Program-made: the position numbers and the translations under genes | In this document: positions 21,967-34,408 of the stretch, in pieces | Position numbering within the stretch: the stretch's first letter is position 1 | How the letters are laid out: the number at the start of each line of letters is the position of its first letter | Notes under the pieces: generated by a model | Database searches by the model: none | What the model was told of the DNA's origin: nothing | What the model saw: the letters and a program-made list of their open reading frames with translations, nothing else | NCBI GenBank assembly: GCA_047967505.1 | Contig: CM106540.1 | Direction: 5' to 3' (one strand) | Length of the DNA: 64,000 bases | Source: Dipteris shenzhenensis | Taxonomy: Eukaryota > Polypodiophyta > Polypodiopsida > Gleicheniales

Positions 21967-22480
21967 ACCTTGTTCAAGATCATCTCGCAACATGTCACAA
22001 AGGCTAGTAAATAGCCCTACAGGTAGCCTCAACACATCTCGAAACCTCACATCATCAGGAGGGACAAAGACGATAAAGCCATTTTCTTGCAATCGGGTCA
22101 TTGAGTTGGCGGATCAAGGAAAGCAAGCCTAGTACTTGCTTCATGTGTTGATGGTGGAGCAATGCCATTTGCTCCATGTCATCACCCTCCTCCTCGATTT
22201 GATGCTGTGATGTGAGGAGTCCCCACATGTGTCAACAACTTGATAACACAAATACTAAGGTAGTCAAAATGAGGTCAGGACTGGTCTCATCAATCTGAGC
22301 CTCCTCCATGTGTACTTTTGCTTCCATGAGCACCCTGCATGAGTTAAGAGAAGGTTAGTCCTACATAAGGGACACGAGTTGGTGTTTATAAAAATTTACA
22401 ATGGCTTCAAATGTTGTAAGGAATAATCTATACTTCAACATCACATAAAAACTTTCAAATATGCAAAGGGGATTCACTTT
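21967..22480. other. Unassigned interval downstream of the hAT remnant
   Basis: No coding family recognised; may include the hAT 3' end. Confidence 0.4.
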
Positions 22481-22650
22481 TTACTACACATGCTTGTTAT
22501 GGAAGATTTTTTTCAAGTTAGTTTTGTTAAGAAGCTAGACTTTTATATTGGTGTCAAAAGTTTGTATACCCTAATAAAAGCAAATGTTTGAAACATTTGC
22601 CAAGATTTGAAACTTTTATGCAATTTTCGCCAATATTTACATTTTTCTTT
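22480..22650. repeat. Dispersed repeat, copy 2
   Basis: Second copy of the 16630-16850 repeat, with the same order of conserved words. Confidence 0.7.
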
Positions 22651-22659
22651 AAAGAATAC

Positions 22660-23270
22660 ATAAAAGAATCAAGTCTCTAGAAGCTATTTCTTCTCAACAA
22701 ACTTCTCTACAGCTATTGCAAGCCTCTCCAATGTACCTACAAACATTGTGCCAATTTGTAATTTGACACTCAAACTCTCCTTATTTACTTCTATTGCCTC
22801 CTTATGCCGCTTATTCCATCCATTCTTTATTCCGTCCATTCTCCATTTCTTTGAAGGATTTCTCCAGGTTCACATTTCCCTCTTGGATTCGTTGCTCGAC
22901 CGTGCGCCTCTTCGACTTCTTCCTTTATCCAACGGATAAGGATTTTGGTTTGTGGGCCTGCACACAAATACGAGAGATATGTTGGACCATATATGCTTTA
23001 GTGCTACAGGTGAACTAAGAATCACATACCAGCCGCAGAAGAGTTGAACACATCAACAGTTGGATCCATGGACCACTTTCTTTGAAAGATCGGGTGCATG
23101 ATATCCCAAAGCTCACGCGTGAATCTGGACACCTTCATTCCCTCAGTAACTCGTTGCTTCGGTGATAGCAACCAGTATGACGGTTTTCTTGAAGGGATGT
23201 TGGCCTCATAATCACGAACCCATTGATACTGAGGCCATGTTTTTGAATATTTGTCGCACGCTTGCTCTTA
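22660..23270 (-). pseudogene. Myb/SANT-like (trihelix-type) gene remnant
   Basis: On the minus strand, 23255 down to about 23028 reads as an open exon with KTWPQYQWVRDYEANIPS and KPSYWLLSPKQRV, the wording typical of the C-terminal part of Myb/SANT-like domains in Harbinger-associated and trihelix proteins. It ends at AGCGGCTG-type coding followed by a good GTATGTG donor near 23028. A stop eight codons upstream (about 23263) breaks the start of the domain. Further left, 22650-22930 encodes a Lys/Arg-rich stretch that may be a later exon. Probably a transposon-associated or dead gene. Confidence 0.45.
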
Positions 23271-23760
23271 TGTCACTTGCAAGCCTGCCTCGTTGCAAAT
23301 TGTAGCAACAAATGGAGGTTGCAGCAACGAACGCAGGGAAGGGCTTCGAGTTGCTGTGCACGGAGGGTTCTTCGAACACTATCGGTAGAATTTCACAGAA
23401 ACGCATATTGCACAACAGGGTTGACTCCCTGTGACTCTTCGTATTTGTGGATGTCTCCACTGAATTGGAGTGAAGGAGGTTGGCGGGATGGTGGAGGCGG
23501 CATAGAAGTCTGGCCTCTTCTGCTGGGTGTAGGAGGTTGCATTGCGTGCTGGCACCGCAAAGCCCGGAGGGAGAGTAGGAAAATCCGTCTCCATTGGGGC
23601 AGAGCAGCCCTCGTTTTGGGTGTAGTGGTTGAGCATCCAATGCGGGGCAGCGAATGGAGAATGCAGATATTAAACGAATGCAGATATCGAAGAATGCATC
23701 TCGCCTGTAAAGGGCGTTTAATAATGGCGTTATCGATTTTCGTTTTGAAGGGAAGCTAAT

Positions 23761-25412
23761 TCAAAATTGTTCGTCACACTCATTGCTTAAATTTGCTGGG
23801 CAGATTGAGTTTCATTAGACTTTTGGGCTTCATATGACTCCCAATAATTTCGGCAGCTCAGCATTCATTCGTGAAGCTCAAGCCTATCTCCAAGACTTCA
23901 ATGTATAATATACATACATATAGTTACTAGTTAGAATTTATCTACTATACTACTAATATATATCCCGAAGCTCTAGAATCTGCGCTGGCATCAGTCTCAG
24001 AGTTCGTGCAAGTGTCAATCTTGGGCTTAAAAAGGGATTTGTACGCAGTGTTATCTTCATTTTGAAGCTTAAAATTTTTTCAAAGACTTCACACACTTGG
24101 TGCCATGTGCAGCGCGTACTCGTGTCCCTGCAGCCCAGGACTGTGCCGCAGCACCGCACGTCCTTTATATTATATTATCAATACTTCCTGTTTACGGTTG
24201 TCGTCTGGCGTTCACATGTTCGAAAAGATCTCCGTCACTGTGAGGCTCTTCTATCCGTAAACGGTGACTGGTGACACCTGTCGCCGACGTTGACTGATGC
24301 TAGCGTGATCTCCCCGGCTCCCTGCGTACTCTTCTGTAGATTGTATTTGTAATTGCAACCTCTAATCATTGGATCGCTCTCTCCTCGCCCCCTTGCCAGT
24401 GTTCCCACTCCAAGCAAAAACAGATCTCCTCTCCCCTTTCCCATCTCCTAGAAGAAAAAACCTAATCTGTTTTTAATTGTCAAAATCCCGTTAGACTGTA
24501 AATCGTTGTCTTGTCGACTATGTAATGCCTAAACTTTAGTCCTTAAAATAAGGATTAGTCAGAAATTTGAACCTACATTTTGCAATTCCAGCCTATGATC
24601 ATTGTAGCCCCTGCCCCTGTCTTTAGTCCTAAACAACTTATTACGATTCATTCAGATTTGATAAATTGCATCAGTCAAGCTAGAATCCAAAACCAGTTGG
24701 CTTGACGGATCACGGATGCGCGTTGAGCACTCCGGAGTAAAGTTTCTGAACCCATCATGCATGTCATCCAAAAATGCAGGGGCAGGTTCCCGCATTGAGA
24801 GCTGCAAAATTTATCCAATATCGATAACAGTCAGGCTGGAAGAATTGGCTGTGTTCGCCACCTCAGGGCCTGAATTGAAGGCAGCGCTTCGATTGAAGAC
24901 CAATTGTGATGCCATATTTCCAGAACAGGAGAATGAGCTGGGGAGGGCTTCAAGGGGGTAGTAATGGAGGGGAGCATAAATAAACGTTACGAATCGCAAC
25001 ATGCAAGCTTGCAAAACCGCCGTAAGCCAAAAGAATAATTTAGGGCCTAGGCACGAGAATACAGTAGGTTCTCGTGGGCACTGCTTTCCAGACTCCAGCA
25101 TCACGCATTATCCAATTCTTAAGTAGTCGCCCACGTTCTCGACTCCATCGGAGTCCTCCGAGGGCCCATGTTTGCAACTAGTCGTGTGACTCGTGTCCCC
25201 TCATTCCTACGCTTCCAAGTTCCATTCTCGTTATTACGTTCATCCATCCCCTCTTGTGTAATGCTTCCATGCGTCTTCTTCTTCGCGCCCTGCTTCACAT
25301 AATGCGGTCTTCGCAACTGCGCGTTTGAAATCAGCTACCCCATGCAGCTAGTGCACTAAGTCCATAGGCCTTCTTCCGTTCTTTGCTCCGCTCTCCTTCG
25401 TAGATAATAGAT
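23761..25412. other. Upstream region of the lipoxygenase gene
   Basis: About 1.65 kb with no recognised gene or transposon. A small plus-strand ORF (24716-24961) has no family resemblance. No convincing TATA box was found close to the lipoxygenase start; a TATATTATATTAT stretch near 24167 is too far away to call. The promoter is presumably here. Confidence 0.4.
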
Positions 25413-28400
25413 ATGGGGACGTCGCCTTCTAAACCCCAAGTTAATAACATCACGGCCAATGTTCAGATTCTCAAGGAGGGTTCCCTGGATCTCGCTTCCG
25501 ACGCAATCAGCGAGTTGCTTGGGGACAAAGTGAAGATGTGGCTTGTCAGTCTCGAAATTGATCCAGGCAAGTGAGAATCAACATAGGTAATGCTCTTAAC
25601 GTGTGTGGCGTCATTTGGGCTAATCTCCATTTGACTCCATGAACATGTTTGTGGAAATGCGGACAGGTACCAAAGCAGTAAAACTTAGTTCGAAGTTTGA
25701 TTTGAGATTGGGGGGAGGTACAGAAGATGAGAAGGACTCCTACGTTAAGGTTCCCTTATCTGTACCAAAAGACTTTGGCAAACCCGGAGCCATTCTGCTT
25801 GAAAGCCACTATTCGAACGAGTTCTTTCTCAAATCAATCACTCTGGAGATGCCGGACGCGACAAAAATCTATTTCCCTTGCCACTCTTGGATTGTCGAGT
25901 CTAAGCTTAACTGTGACCGACCTCGCATCTTTTTCTCCAACCAGGCTAGTCGAGCACTCGTATTTTGGTTTTCCTTCATGTTAACAGCTTCCGCTGTCTT
26001 AATCGTCGAATTCTGAAATGCTAGTTCTATTTGCACCTACTTGCAGGTTTATCTACCCAGTGAAACGCCTGCAGCGCTTGTAGGATTCCGGCAGGATGAC
26101 CTCCTGTCTTTGAGGGGAGAGGGACAAGGTCAAAGGAAATATGGAGAACGAATTTACGATTACGATGTGTACAACGATCTAGGTAACCCTGACGACGACG
26201 AGAAACTTCAGAGGACTGTATTGGGCGGTAGTGCGGATCGTCCGTATCCGCGCAGATGCCGAACAGGAGGCAAACGCTCTAAGAAAGGTAAGTTATAGTG
26301 AAAGGAATACAAGACTGCTTTTACCTTAGTTATTCTATTCAGCAGACATTCGATTAAGCATTCTCTCTCTTTCCTTCGTGTAGATCCTGCCTCAGAGGTG
26401 CCCTCGTCCGGCTTTGGCACATATGTGCCGCGGGACAACAGATTCAGTCCTCAGAAGAAAGCATTGTTCATCGCTGCTGGCATGCGATGCTTCAGCCACG
26501 AGATATCGCAAGTGCTTGAAAATCTCTGGGAGGAGGGAAAGCCATTCGGCGTTCTGGATGAGATCCATAACCTGTATGTTGGAGAGCTTCGATCTAGGGA
26601 CATTGGATCGGCGCCCCTCTTACGAAATCCTCGCGATGGAACAGTTGTGGACTTTCCACCACCGGGTGTAGTGGAAGGTGGACTCTTGTATACAAATCTT
26701 TGCGTCTCAAGCTTTTAAATCTGCTTTGTCCATCTCCTTGCTTGATCTGTAACAGAGTTTATAACATTTTTATCAGAGTTAATGACGTTTCCCTTGGCTC
26801 ATGTGCTGATGGGCAGTGAACAAGGATGCATGGAAATCAGACCAAGAGTTTGCACGTCAGAGGCTTGCCGGACTCAACCCCCTTGTGATTGAGCGACTCA
26901 AGGTAAACCCCAACTCACCTTATGGTGAAGGAAAACTTTTTGATTATGTATTAGCTCATGAAGGGGGTCTCTAATAATTTAAAACGTTATTCATGTATGT
27001 TCTCCCTATTGAATAGTATAAACTGCAATACAGGGAGGAGTGGAGGGATGGAAAGGCAATGGAGGGGGGGGGGGCTTATTTGTGAGAGCATGAAATGTAA
27101 CCCTTTTCCTCCTCCTTTCATATAGCCTAGCTAAAGAACTCATGGGTGAAAAGGTTGAGTATTAGGTGGGGCTTTACACATAAGAAATCAATTGAAAAAT
27201 TCAATTGAAAAATAAAGGCTTTTTAAATTATCTTTCCTTTAGTTAAGTTATACCTATGAAATTATATGTATAGAATAATTTGTTGAGATTTGGGGCCTTT
27301 AGAATAGGTGGGAAGTATGGATGCCTTATCAATTCTTTAGGTTAAGTTAGTATATTGAATATATTATTAAGATTAAGGGCCCCTTCATGATCACATGTTT
27401 CAAGCTTTGTAAATTGCTAACCTATTGAGCTTTTCACCATGCACTATGCTTTTTTGTATTTAAGACGAATCATGTGAACACACCCATTTGCACCATAAGT
27501 GGTTCTACTCCTAAGCTTCCTTTGCCAAAATGTCTCGAGAGGTAATATACCTTATAAGAGCAAACTCACCATCTCTCCTTCATGAGCGCATGTTTCGAGC
27601 TTTGTAAATTGTGCCAACCTTGGACAATGGACAATGGCACTGTAAATGACCTTGGATATAAGGCCTTGAAACTCAAACAAAAGACTTGCTTATTATTCTA
27701 GTCTCATTGTTTCGATTTGTGTAGGTTTGTTAATACCTTAGCAAGAGGTGTTACCATGTTAAGATTGATGCGGACTAATGGTAAAAGATTGGTTATCACA
27801 ACCCTAAATTACTAAAATTTCGAAGCGGTGCAATCACATGATACTACCATGTTGCAAGAGTATGACTAAAATTTGAAATCAAATAGCACAATATGTGAAA
27901 TAGCCTATAAAGAAGGTAAGTATGAAAAATTAACTAGGATTAATAGTGATTTTTGAATCCACATGTATGATATTTCTTTTACGATAGTGATCCTCGGGTA
28001 TCCATTGCAGCCCAAGGATTTGAAGGGGGTCACAAGCTGTACCAGTTCCCTTATGTTGATCTTTATGGTCCAAGGATTAACTATAATCAAGTGTTTCTTT
28101 TGTACCTAGCATGCTGTCTTAGATTGCAGTACACTACACTTACACTACACTGAGAAGATGGGAATTTTAAATTTTTGTTTGACGACCATACGAGAGTAGA
28201 TTCCTTATCTAATGATATTGGCTATCCTCACATCTCCTTGGTTATCCTCACGTCTTCCTGAAACTAGAGGAGTGTTCTTCGGGAGACTTGATTTGTGGGG
28301 TCGTTAGGTCTATTCCCTGTGTCTCAAAAGATTCCCGTTTTCTTAGAGAGATTTGGTGTGACTGAAGTGCGTTAGTCAGAAAAAGTAAGATCTTCTTCGT

Positions 28401-30504
28401 TAAGGTCTCACTACTTCTGTCTCGTCTTCTCTTTCTTGTCTTGTGTCTCCATACCGAGATAACCGTATTGTACTTTTTCCGCTGTCTACGACGTCGATCG
28501 TAGACTCTAGTGCAATACTTTACAACAATATTACATACTTATCGGCATCTTTATCATGCTGCTAGGTCTTCCCGCCTGTCAGTAGCTTGGATCCTGAGAC
28601 TTATGGGGCGCCCACGTCCTCCATCACCGCTGAACATCTCATAAAATACCTGGAGGGCCTGACGGTGGAAGAGGTCTCTACATTGCAATATCCCCGTAGC
28701 TGCTAGTTCATTACGGATCGAGCTCTCAGGCGTCTTTCAATCTGATTCTTTTTTAATGATTCTTTGTTCACACAGGCGATCGACCAGAAACGGCTTTATA
28801 TCCTTGACTACCATGATCTACTGATGCCATATATCAACAAAATCAACGAGCTGGATGCCAAAGGTTATGCCTCTAGAACAATCTTTTATCTGACGAAATC
28901 GAGCATCCTCTTACCGGTAGCCATCGAGCTCAGTCTCCCTCCGAAAGAAAAGGGTGGCGAGGCAATCAACAGAGTGTTTACCCCGGAATCGGAACAGGAA
29001 CACTCATGGTGGCTATGGCAGTTGGCGAAAACACACGTAGCCGTCATAGACTTTGGACACCACGAGCTTGTTAGCCATTGGTATCCCAATGTGTTTCTTT
29101 GGAATTATCTATTTGGGCTGATTCGGCTGCTTTCCACATTGTTCCGATTTATATTACATTTGTGTCCACTCTAAGTTCAAATTAATTTGGCTGACAGGTT
29201 GAGAAGTCATTCAACTGTGGAGCCCTTCATAATCGCAACACGCCGGCAACTTAGCGCTATGCACCCTTTGCATGTGTTGCTATCGCCCCACTTCAAGGAC
29301 ACAATGCACATCAATGCGTTGGCGAGGTCGGGCCTGATCAACGCCGGTGGCAAGATCGAGGACCATTTCACTCCGGGAAAATACTGTATGGAAATATCGT
29401 CGGAGGCGTACAAGAGCTGGCGTTTCGACGAGCAGGCACTACCAAAAGACCTATTGAAAAGGTTAGTGAAGCTCCGAAAGGTTTGCAAGCCATTGTCTGG
29501 TCAGTCTGGTGTATCCATGCAAGGAAGTTGCATCAATGCAAGGTGGATCAATTTTATGATCTGGTTAATGGAACACTCTCCTAGTTTTGAAGTGTCTTCT
29601 ATGTACTTTTGTACTGCATTATCTGACTTGTGTTCATAGTGGGTGTTTAATGCAATGTGGCTGGTCTTTGATTCACCTGATGCAGTACACATTTAGTATC
29701 TATGTCTCTGCCAGTGAAGGCTGGTCTTAATTTTGTGGACGGTGCAGAGGAATGGCAGAGGAAGATTCGAGCGCCAAACATGGGCTGAGGCTGACCATCG
29801 AGGATTATCCATTCGCGGCGGATGGGCTGGACCTGTGGGCAGCGATCAAGCAGTGGGTGAAGGAGTACGTAGAGATTTACTACGAGAAGGACGAAGTGGT
29901 GCAGAAGGATGGGGAGCTGCAAGCATGGTGGGAGGAGGTGAAGAGCAAGGGGCATGGGGATCACGCGGGGGCAGAGTGGTGGGTAGCCATGAAGAGTGTG
30001 GAGGAGTTGGAAGAGGTGTTAGCTACGCTTATTTGGCTAGCTTCTGCTCTCCATGCAGCTGTCAACTTTGGGCAATACGCTTATGGTGGTTTCATGCCCA
30101 ACTTGCCCACGCTTGGTAGGCGCCTAATCCCCCTTGAAGGCACACCCGAGTACCAGACTTTTGTCGCAAATCCACAAAAATTCTTCCTTGAGACCATTCC
30201 CACACAAGGCCAGACCACCTACGCCATGGCCATCATAGAGATCCTCGCCCAGCATATGGAGGATGAGGAGTATCTCGGCGAACGTTCTGACCCCCAATGG
30301 ACTATGGACACTCGTGTCCTCCAAGCTTTCTCCAACTTTCACTCTAACCTTGTCACCGTTGAGGCCTCCATTGATGCACGTAACCACCCCTCTGCCAATC
30401 TCCCACATCGTGCTGGCCTTGCCCTCTTGCCATACACCCTTCTTGCACCCTCCTCTGATACAGGTCTCACCTTCCGTGGAGTCCCCAATAGCATTTCCAT
30501 CTAA
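25413..30504 (+). CDS. LOX: Plant lipoxygenase, 9 exons, 828 codons
   Basis: Non-haem iron dioxygenase that adds O2 to linoleic/linolenic acid, opening the oxylipin pathway. Exons: 25413-25566, 25667-25944, 26047-26287, 26384-26677, 26817-26902, 28566-28673, 28776-29080, 29198-29461, 29748-30504, total 2487 coding bases and a clean frame. Exons 1-3 give the N-terminal PLAT/LH2 barrel; the rest is the catalytic domain. The five iron ligands are visible: H483 and H488 (HHELVSHW), H679 and N683 ([11 protein letters not shown]) and the C-terminal I828 (PNSISI). The size equals the usual cytosolic plant enzymes, and no chloroplast transit peptide precedes the PLAT domain, so an extraplastidial enzyme is inferred. 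The LAR alanine A531 probably matches the S-stereospecificity ('Coffa') alanine. Nine exons is the usual plant count. Introns are 96-286 bases except intron 5 (1663). Introns 1 and 2 use GC donors. 9- versus 13-specificity cannot be settled here. Confidence 0.95.
25567..25666 (+). other. Lipoxygenase intron 1, GC-AG type
   Basis: Donor CAG/GCAAGT, acceptor GGACAG. Only this junction joins exon 1 (phase 1) to exon 2 in frame, making a Gly codon; using the neighbouring GT two or more bases on breaks the frame. Confidence 0.85.
25945..26046 (+). other. Lipoxygenase intron 2, GC-AG type
   Basis: Donor CAG/GCTAGT, acceptor TTGCAG. The joined protein reads FFSNQ then VYLPSETPA, the expected lipoxygenase order. 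No GT donor nearby keeps the frame. Confidence 0.8.
26903..28565 (+). other. Lipoxygenase intron 5 (1.66 kb)
   Basis: Donor AAG/GTAAAC, acceptor CTGCTAG. By far the longest intron, AT-rich, with a G-run (about 27065) and no recognised coding or element end. It could contain a decayed insertion. Confidence 0.8.
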
Positions 30505-30593
30505 CCTTCCAAGGTTGTCTTGTTCATGATCACATTTCAAAGGTATGATCAAACATCATGTGTGGAAGAATGTAGCATCGTTAATCCCACAAG

Positions 30594-30599
30594 AATAAA
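30594..30599 (+). terminator. Candidate poly(A) signal of the lipoxygenase
   Basis: AATAAA about 90 bases after the stop codon. Confidence 0.45.
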
Positions 30600-30934
30600 A
30601 TGCATTACACTAGTGGAAAAGAATCGTACACTCTTCATAAAACATGGCCCTTTGATAAGATGCATGGCACTTTCGGAAAAGAATTGTACTGCTAGTATGA
30701 CTCATTATGTGGCCAATGTATTTTATTGTTGCATGCACAAGATGAAATTTTATTAACTGAAAAGGAAAATTACAACTGTAGCTAAGCACTGCATAGTGCC
30801 ATGTAGGCCACAACAAAGTTCACGTTCTTCTTGCTACAGTATTTAAAACTACCAAAATCTCTGTACGAACATCGCAAAGCAATGAGGATGGAAAGTGAAC
30901 ATGATAACAAGATGAATTTTCTTCATGTGGCTTG

Positions 30935-30975
<41 letters not shown>

Positions 30976-32140
30976 AGGAAAAGGAGAAGGGGGAGGGGGA
31001 GGGAGAGAGAGGCAGAGAAGAAATCCATAAGCTAGAAGCGAGTAACCAATATGCGGTCTTGATTGACCTAAAAGTGTAGATCAAGAACCCCCAAACAAGT
31101 TGAACTTGATGGCCAATCATGTTGTACCTTGGCAAATGAAAGACGCCTCATGTTGAACCAAAACATCAACTTGGGAAACACCTCCCCACGTAGCAAGGCC
31201 ATGCTGATAGAGTTGTTTGGAATGTCAAGGGCTTAGAATAATCGGCGGAATATTATTTACGAAGGGGAAGCTGTGAAGCCAGATACTCAAATAGAGGGAG
31301 GCATCCCCACCCAATTGGTCACAATCCTTCCATGTGCAAGCACTAAGGCCGCACTTCCAAACCAAGAGAAGATTGGTGGAAAAGTTAGAAGGCGGGATCT
31401 TGACACGGAAAGGATAGAAGAGCACTTCTTGCCATTAGGAAAAAAGGGAGCTCATTTTGGGGCCCTATAAGAAATTCACTATTTTCTCTTTTATCTCACG
31501 AAATGGCTGGGTGCAACCATGCTGCTGAAGAAGAACCTCAAAAGAAGCAACCACCATTTGCACATTGATTTAGAAGAACAATATGCACCGCTACAAAAAA
31601 GAGGAAAGGTTTTGCTTGTACATGCTAAGCAAAAGGAAAACATCAGAAGAGCAGGCTCCCAACATATCGACTTATGGTGCGATGGACAGATCTATCCAAA
31701 ATAACCATTGAGAAATTCGAGCTCTCAATTTTCTAATCCGACAATGCTATTGAGGTTTGTGGGTGACGGGAATAATGGAATAAATGGATACATTTTGACT
31801 CAACATTCAACTGTAGAAATGTACAAGATTAAGCAATTTGCTAAAAATCAATATCTTTGCACAACAGATAGTTCTTTAATATAATGAGAAAGGCTTGATA
31901 GTTTACCAAGCGCAGGAATTCTACTTCCAGCTGCCCTCAGGAGGAATGTGTCATCTTCAACGAACAATTGCCATACGCGAAACACACTTAGATTTAAAAC
32001 AGACCATCAAATTGCATATCTAAACTCCAAATTCAAGAAAGGTGGGTGCCTTACCTCAAGATTCTCATCTTTCTCTAGTATATCATCATTAAACAAGGAG
32101 CTCTGACTGATATCCAAGCTTGCTGTGAGCTCATTCGTGC
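30600..32140. other. Interval without a supported gene
   Basis: Contains a short (GA)n tract (30942-30972, continuing purine-rich to about 31020). Several 60-80 codon frames occur but none shows a family signature. Confidence 0.5.
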
Positions 32141-32149
32141 TTGGTTTTC

Positions 32150-32932
32150 CTAGAAGATTGTCTCATCAACCTCTTCATACATTTTGGCTTGCTCGAAATA
32201 GATCGACCATGCTTCCGAAGGATTGAATTTGTCCTCCAGCTCTAACAAAGGATCATCATCAATCCTTACTTCCTTGTCAACCCTGCAAGATTGTGCAATA
32301 AGGGCAATTGCATAATCTTCTCTCAAATTAAACATGCAATGTACGTCATACAACAAGACATACTACTTTTCCTAAATATTGAACGAAGGAAGAATGGGCA
32401 CAGTGAGGTCGGAGCTCTCAGCCTCAACGCCATCCACTAGGACAGCATCTCTTAGGGCCTCATTTTTTAAGGCCAGTAGGTCCAATGCTACAACTGCAAG
32501 CTCCTCCTCTTTCGGGTCAATCTTCTCTTCCGCTTCTGGTAGGTTTGACTTATCTTCTGTTTCCTCTTCCTCATCGCTATCCTTTGTGCCCTCAGCGAAT
32601 CCATCAGCATAGTGTACATACATGGAAAACGCAAGTGACTCTTCAAGTATGCTGCAATTGCCCTTGCGTACAGTGTAGATTCCCTTGTGGCAGTCTTCAA
32701 AACTATCAAATAGCTTGTGCATTTGATACCTCATCCTATCATTTGCGACAATGTCCTTGATATGTACAAAAGTCTTACTATTGACTTTACTGTTAACTTT
32801 TGATACTTCAACTGTCAGCTTGTGGAAGGATTCATACACCTCTCCACGAAAATCCTTATGCTGTATCAGAAGAGACTGCAAATCCATCTCCTTATTGAAC
32901 ATCTTATGGTATTTGTGATATGCATTTGGCAT
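32150..32932 (-). CDS. Unrecognised acidic protein ORF pair (partial gene?)
   Basis: Minus-strand ORF 32372-32932 (186 codons) begins MPNAYHKYHKMFNKEMDLQS and has an amphipathic middle, then a strongly acidic segment (DSDEEEETEDKSN, EEKIDPKEEE). A second frame, 32150-32356, follows after 15 bases. Just upstream (about 32935-33050) another frame continues with Lys/Glu-rich and SPQLQLFEFLEK coding, so the gene probably starts further right and is either spliced or frameshifted near 32935. A GTAAGA donor-like site on the minus strand at about 33136 would fit an upstream exon. No family recognised; it could be a host gene fragment or transposon cargo. Confidence 0.35.
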
Positions 32933-33139
32933 TCTGACTTTTCTAGAAATTCAAAGAGCTGCAATTGGGGTGACTTCTTTTCCTCCTCCTCCTTTCCCTT
33001 AGCAATTGACTATCCACCTTTGTCTAAACCCTTGTCATTGGCTTTCTTCTCTTGACTGCATCATACAAAATTAAAATTGAGTCCTACACATATAGCTAAA
33101 AAGAAACAGAAGAAGCACTCATTGAGAAATTCTTACCAG

Positions 33140-33990
33140 GAGATTCGTCCTCCCTTACAGCATAAGCTGAGAGGTCAATGGTCTTCCTGACAGGTCTTGG
33201 TGCATCACCTAGATGGTTAGCTCCTCTTTAAAAGTTTGCAGAAAAATGCGATATGACTGTCTTCTAGTCAAATACACTGAAATCGTATTTTCTAGCAAAA
33301 AATTCTATTGATACAAAAAAACTTCTAGCAGTAGTGAGAAATTTGCTCATAAATGTGATATGGGGTAATCCTAAGCTAAAGAAGGATCAAATCTCGTTTT
33401 CAAGAAAACTCCTTGGCCACACAGTATTAATCTCCAGGCTTCACATAAAACATCAGGTCCATACAAATTTAGGTTAATCTTGAAGATAGTTGTCTTGATC
33501 ATTCAAAAGATGAAGCAAATGCCTAATAGTTGATGCAATAGAACAAGAAGACACTTGGAAAGATAGATCAAGATTGTGGTGTATTTAACTACCTGTATCC
33601 TTTCTCTCCATGGCTTTTGCACAAGTGTAGGTAGGTGGGGATGATGGTGGGAGGCAAGACAAGGTCTAACATATTGTCCAAATGAAGATGAGGAAGAAGA
33701 TGAAGATTCAAAACTGTTGAATGGCTGGAGAAAAGTGAAGATAAGATGAGATGGCACATATATCTATGCAAGTCACACTTGTTAGTCACACATGCCCAAA
33801 ATGGTCTTCAAGGTACTAGTGAGTTAAGTATCTAGTGATTGCATGCATCTATTTTTAGACCAAGTTGCTAGAAATAGTCATCCCCCTTATCACCTCCATC
33901 TCGAGTTTCATCTTCCTCCCTATAGGCTTGTGCTATCCAACCTCAACAACTCTATTACATTGACCCAATACAGCTCCAGCTCCATCAGCT
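33140..33990. other. Unassigned interval
   Basis: No gene or repeat could be supported. Confidence 0.5.
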
Positions 33991-34019
33991 AGACCCACTA
34001 CAGCTCTCACAACAAGACA

Positions 34020-34205
34020 AAGCAACTATAGATTCGCTTGATAGATGCGCAAAATAGCGGGCGCGTCTATAGTCGCAGCTAGAATAGTTAAAATATGGGT
34101 GCGTCTTCGTGCTCGTCTATTTGCACGTCTAATAGCGTGTCTAATCACGCATTTAATAGCGTGTGCACTGTGAATTAGATGTGGATTTAGACGCCTTTAT
34201 AAATA
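34020..34205. repeat. CACTA-like subterminal repeat block, left
   Basis: Dense short words GCGTCTATAG, GTGCGTCT, CACGTCTAATAGCGTGTCTA and GTTTAGACG-like forms in both orientations. The same word family recurs at 38265-38360, 38755-38880, 41786-41930 and 42470-42600. A CACTACAG at 33996 might be the element end, but no partner end was found. Confidence 0.65.
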
Positions 34206-34408
34206 TAGAACAGAGAATACAAAAAGTGATATTTTGGTGTAAGCTGATAAATGTGCATCACTGCTTTCCAAACATTTCCCATGATTACCAAAGCACATAA
34301 TTTTAATAAAAATATCAATGCTTTTTGGCAAACCCACATATACAAAAATTAAGTGAGGTGAGGAGAATGAGACAATTTGTAAAATAGTTTTGCCAATATC
34401 AATGGCGG

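Noticed and set aside
31200-31470. A possible LINE endonuclease start (a WNVKGL-like reading near 31210)
   Set aside because: Only a few residues match and no further endonuclease motif follows in any frame.
33990-34012. CACTACAGCTCTCACAACAA as the left terminus of the first CACTA element
   Set aside because: Position and start fit, but no inverted partner was found near the right motif blocks, so it is not called.
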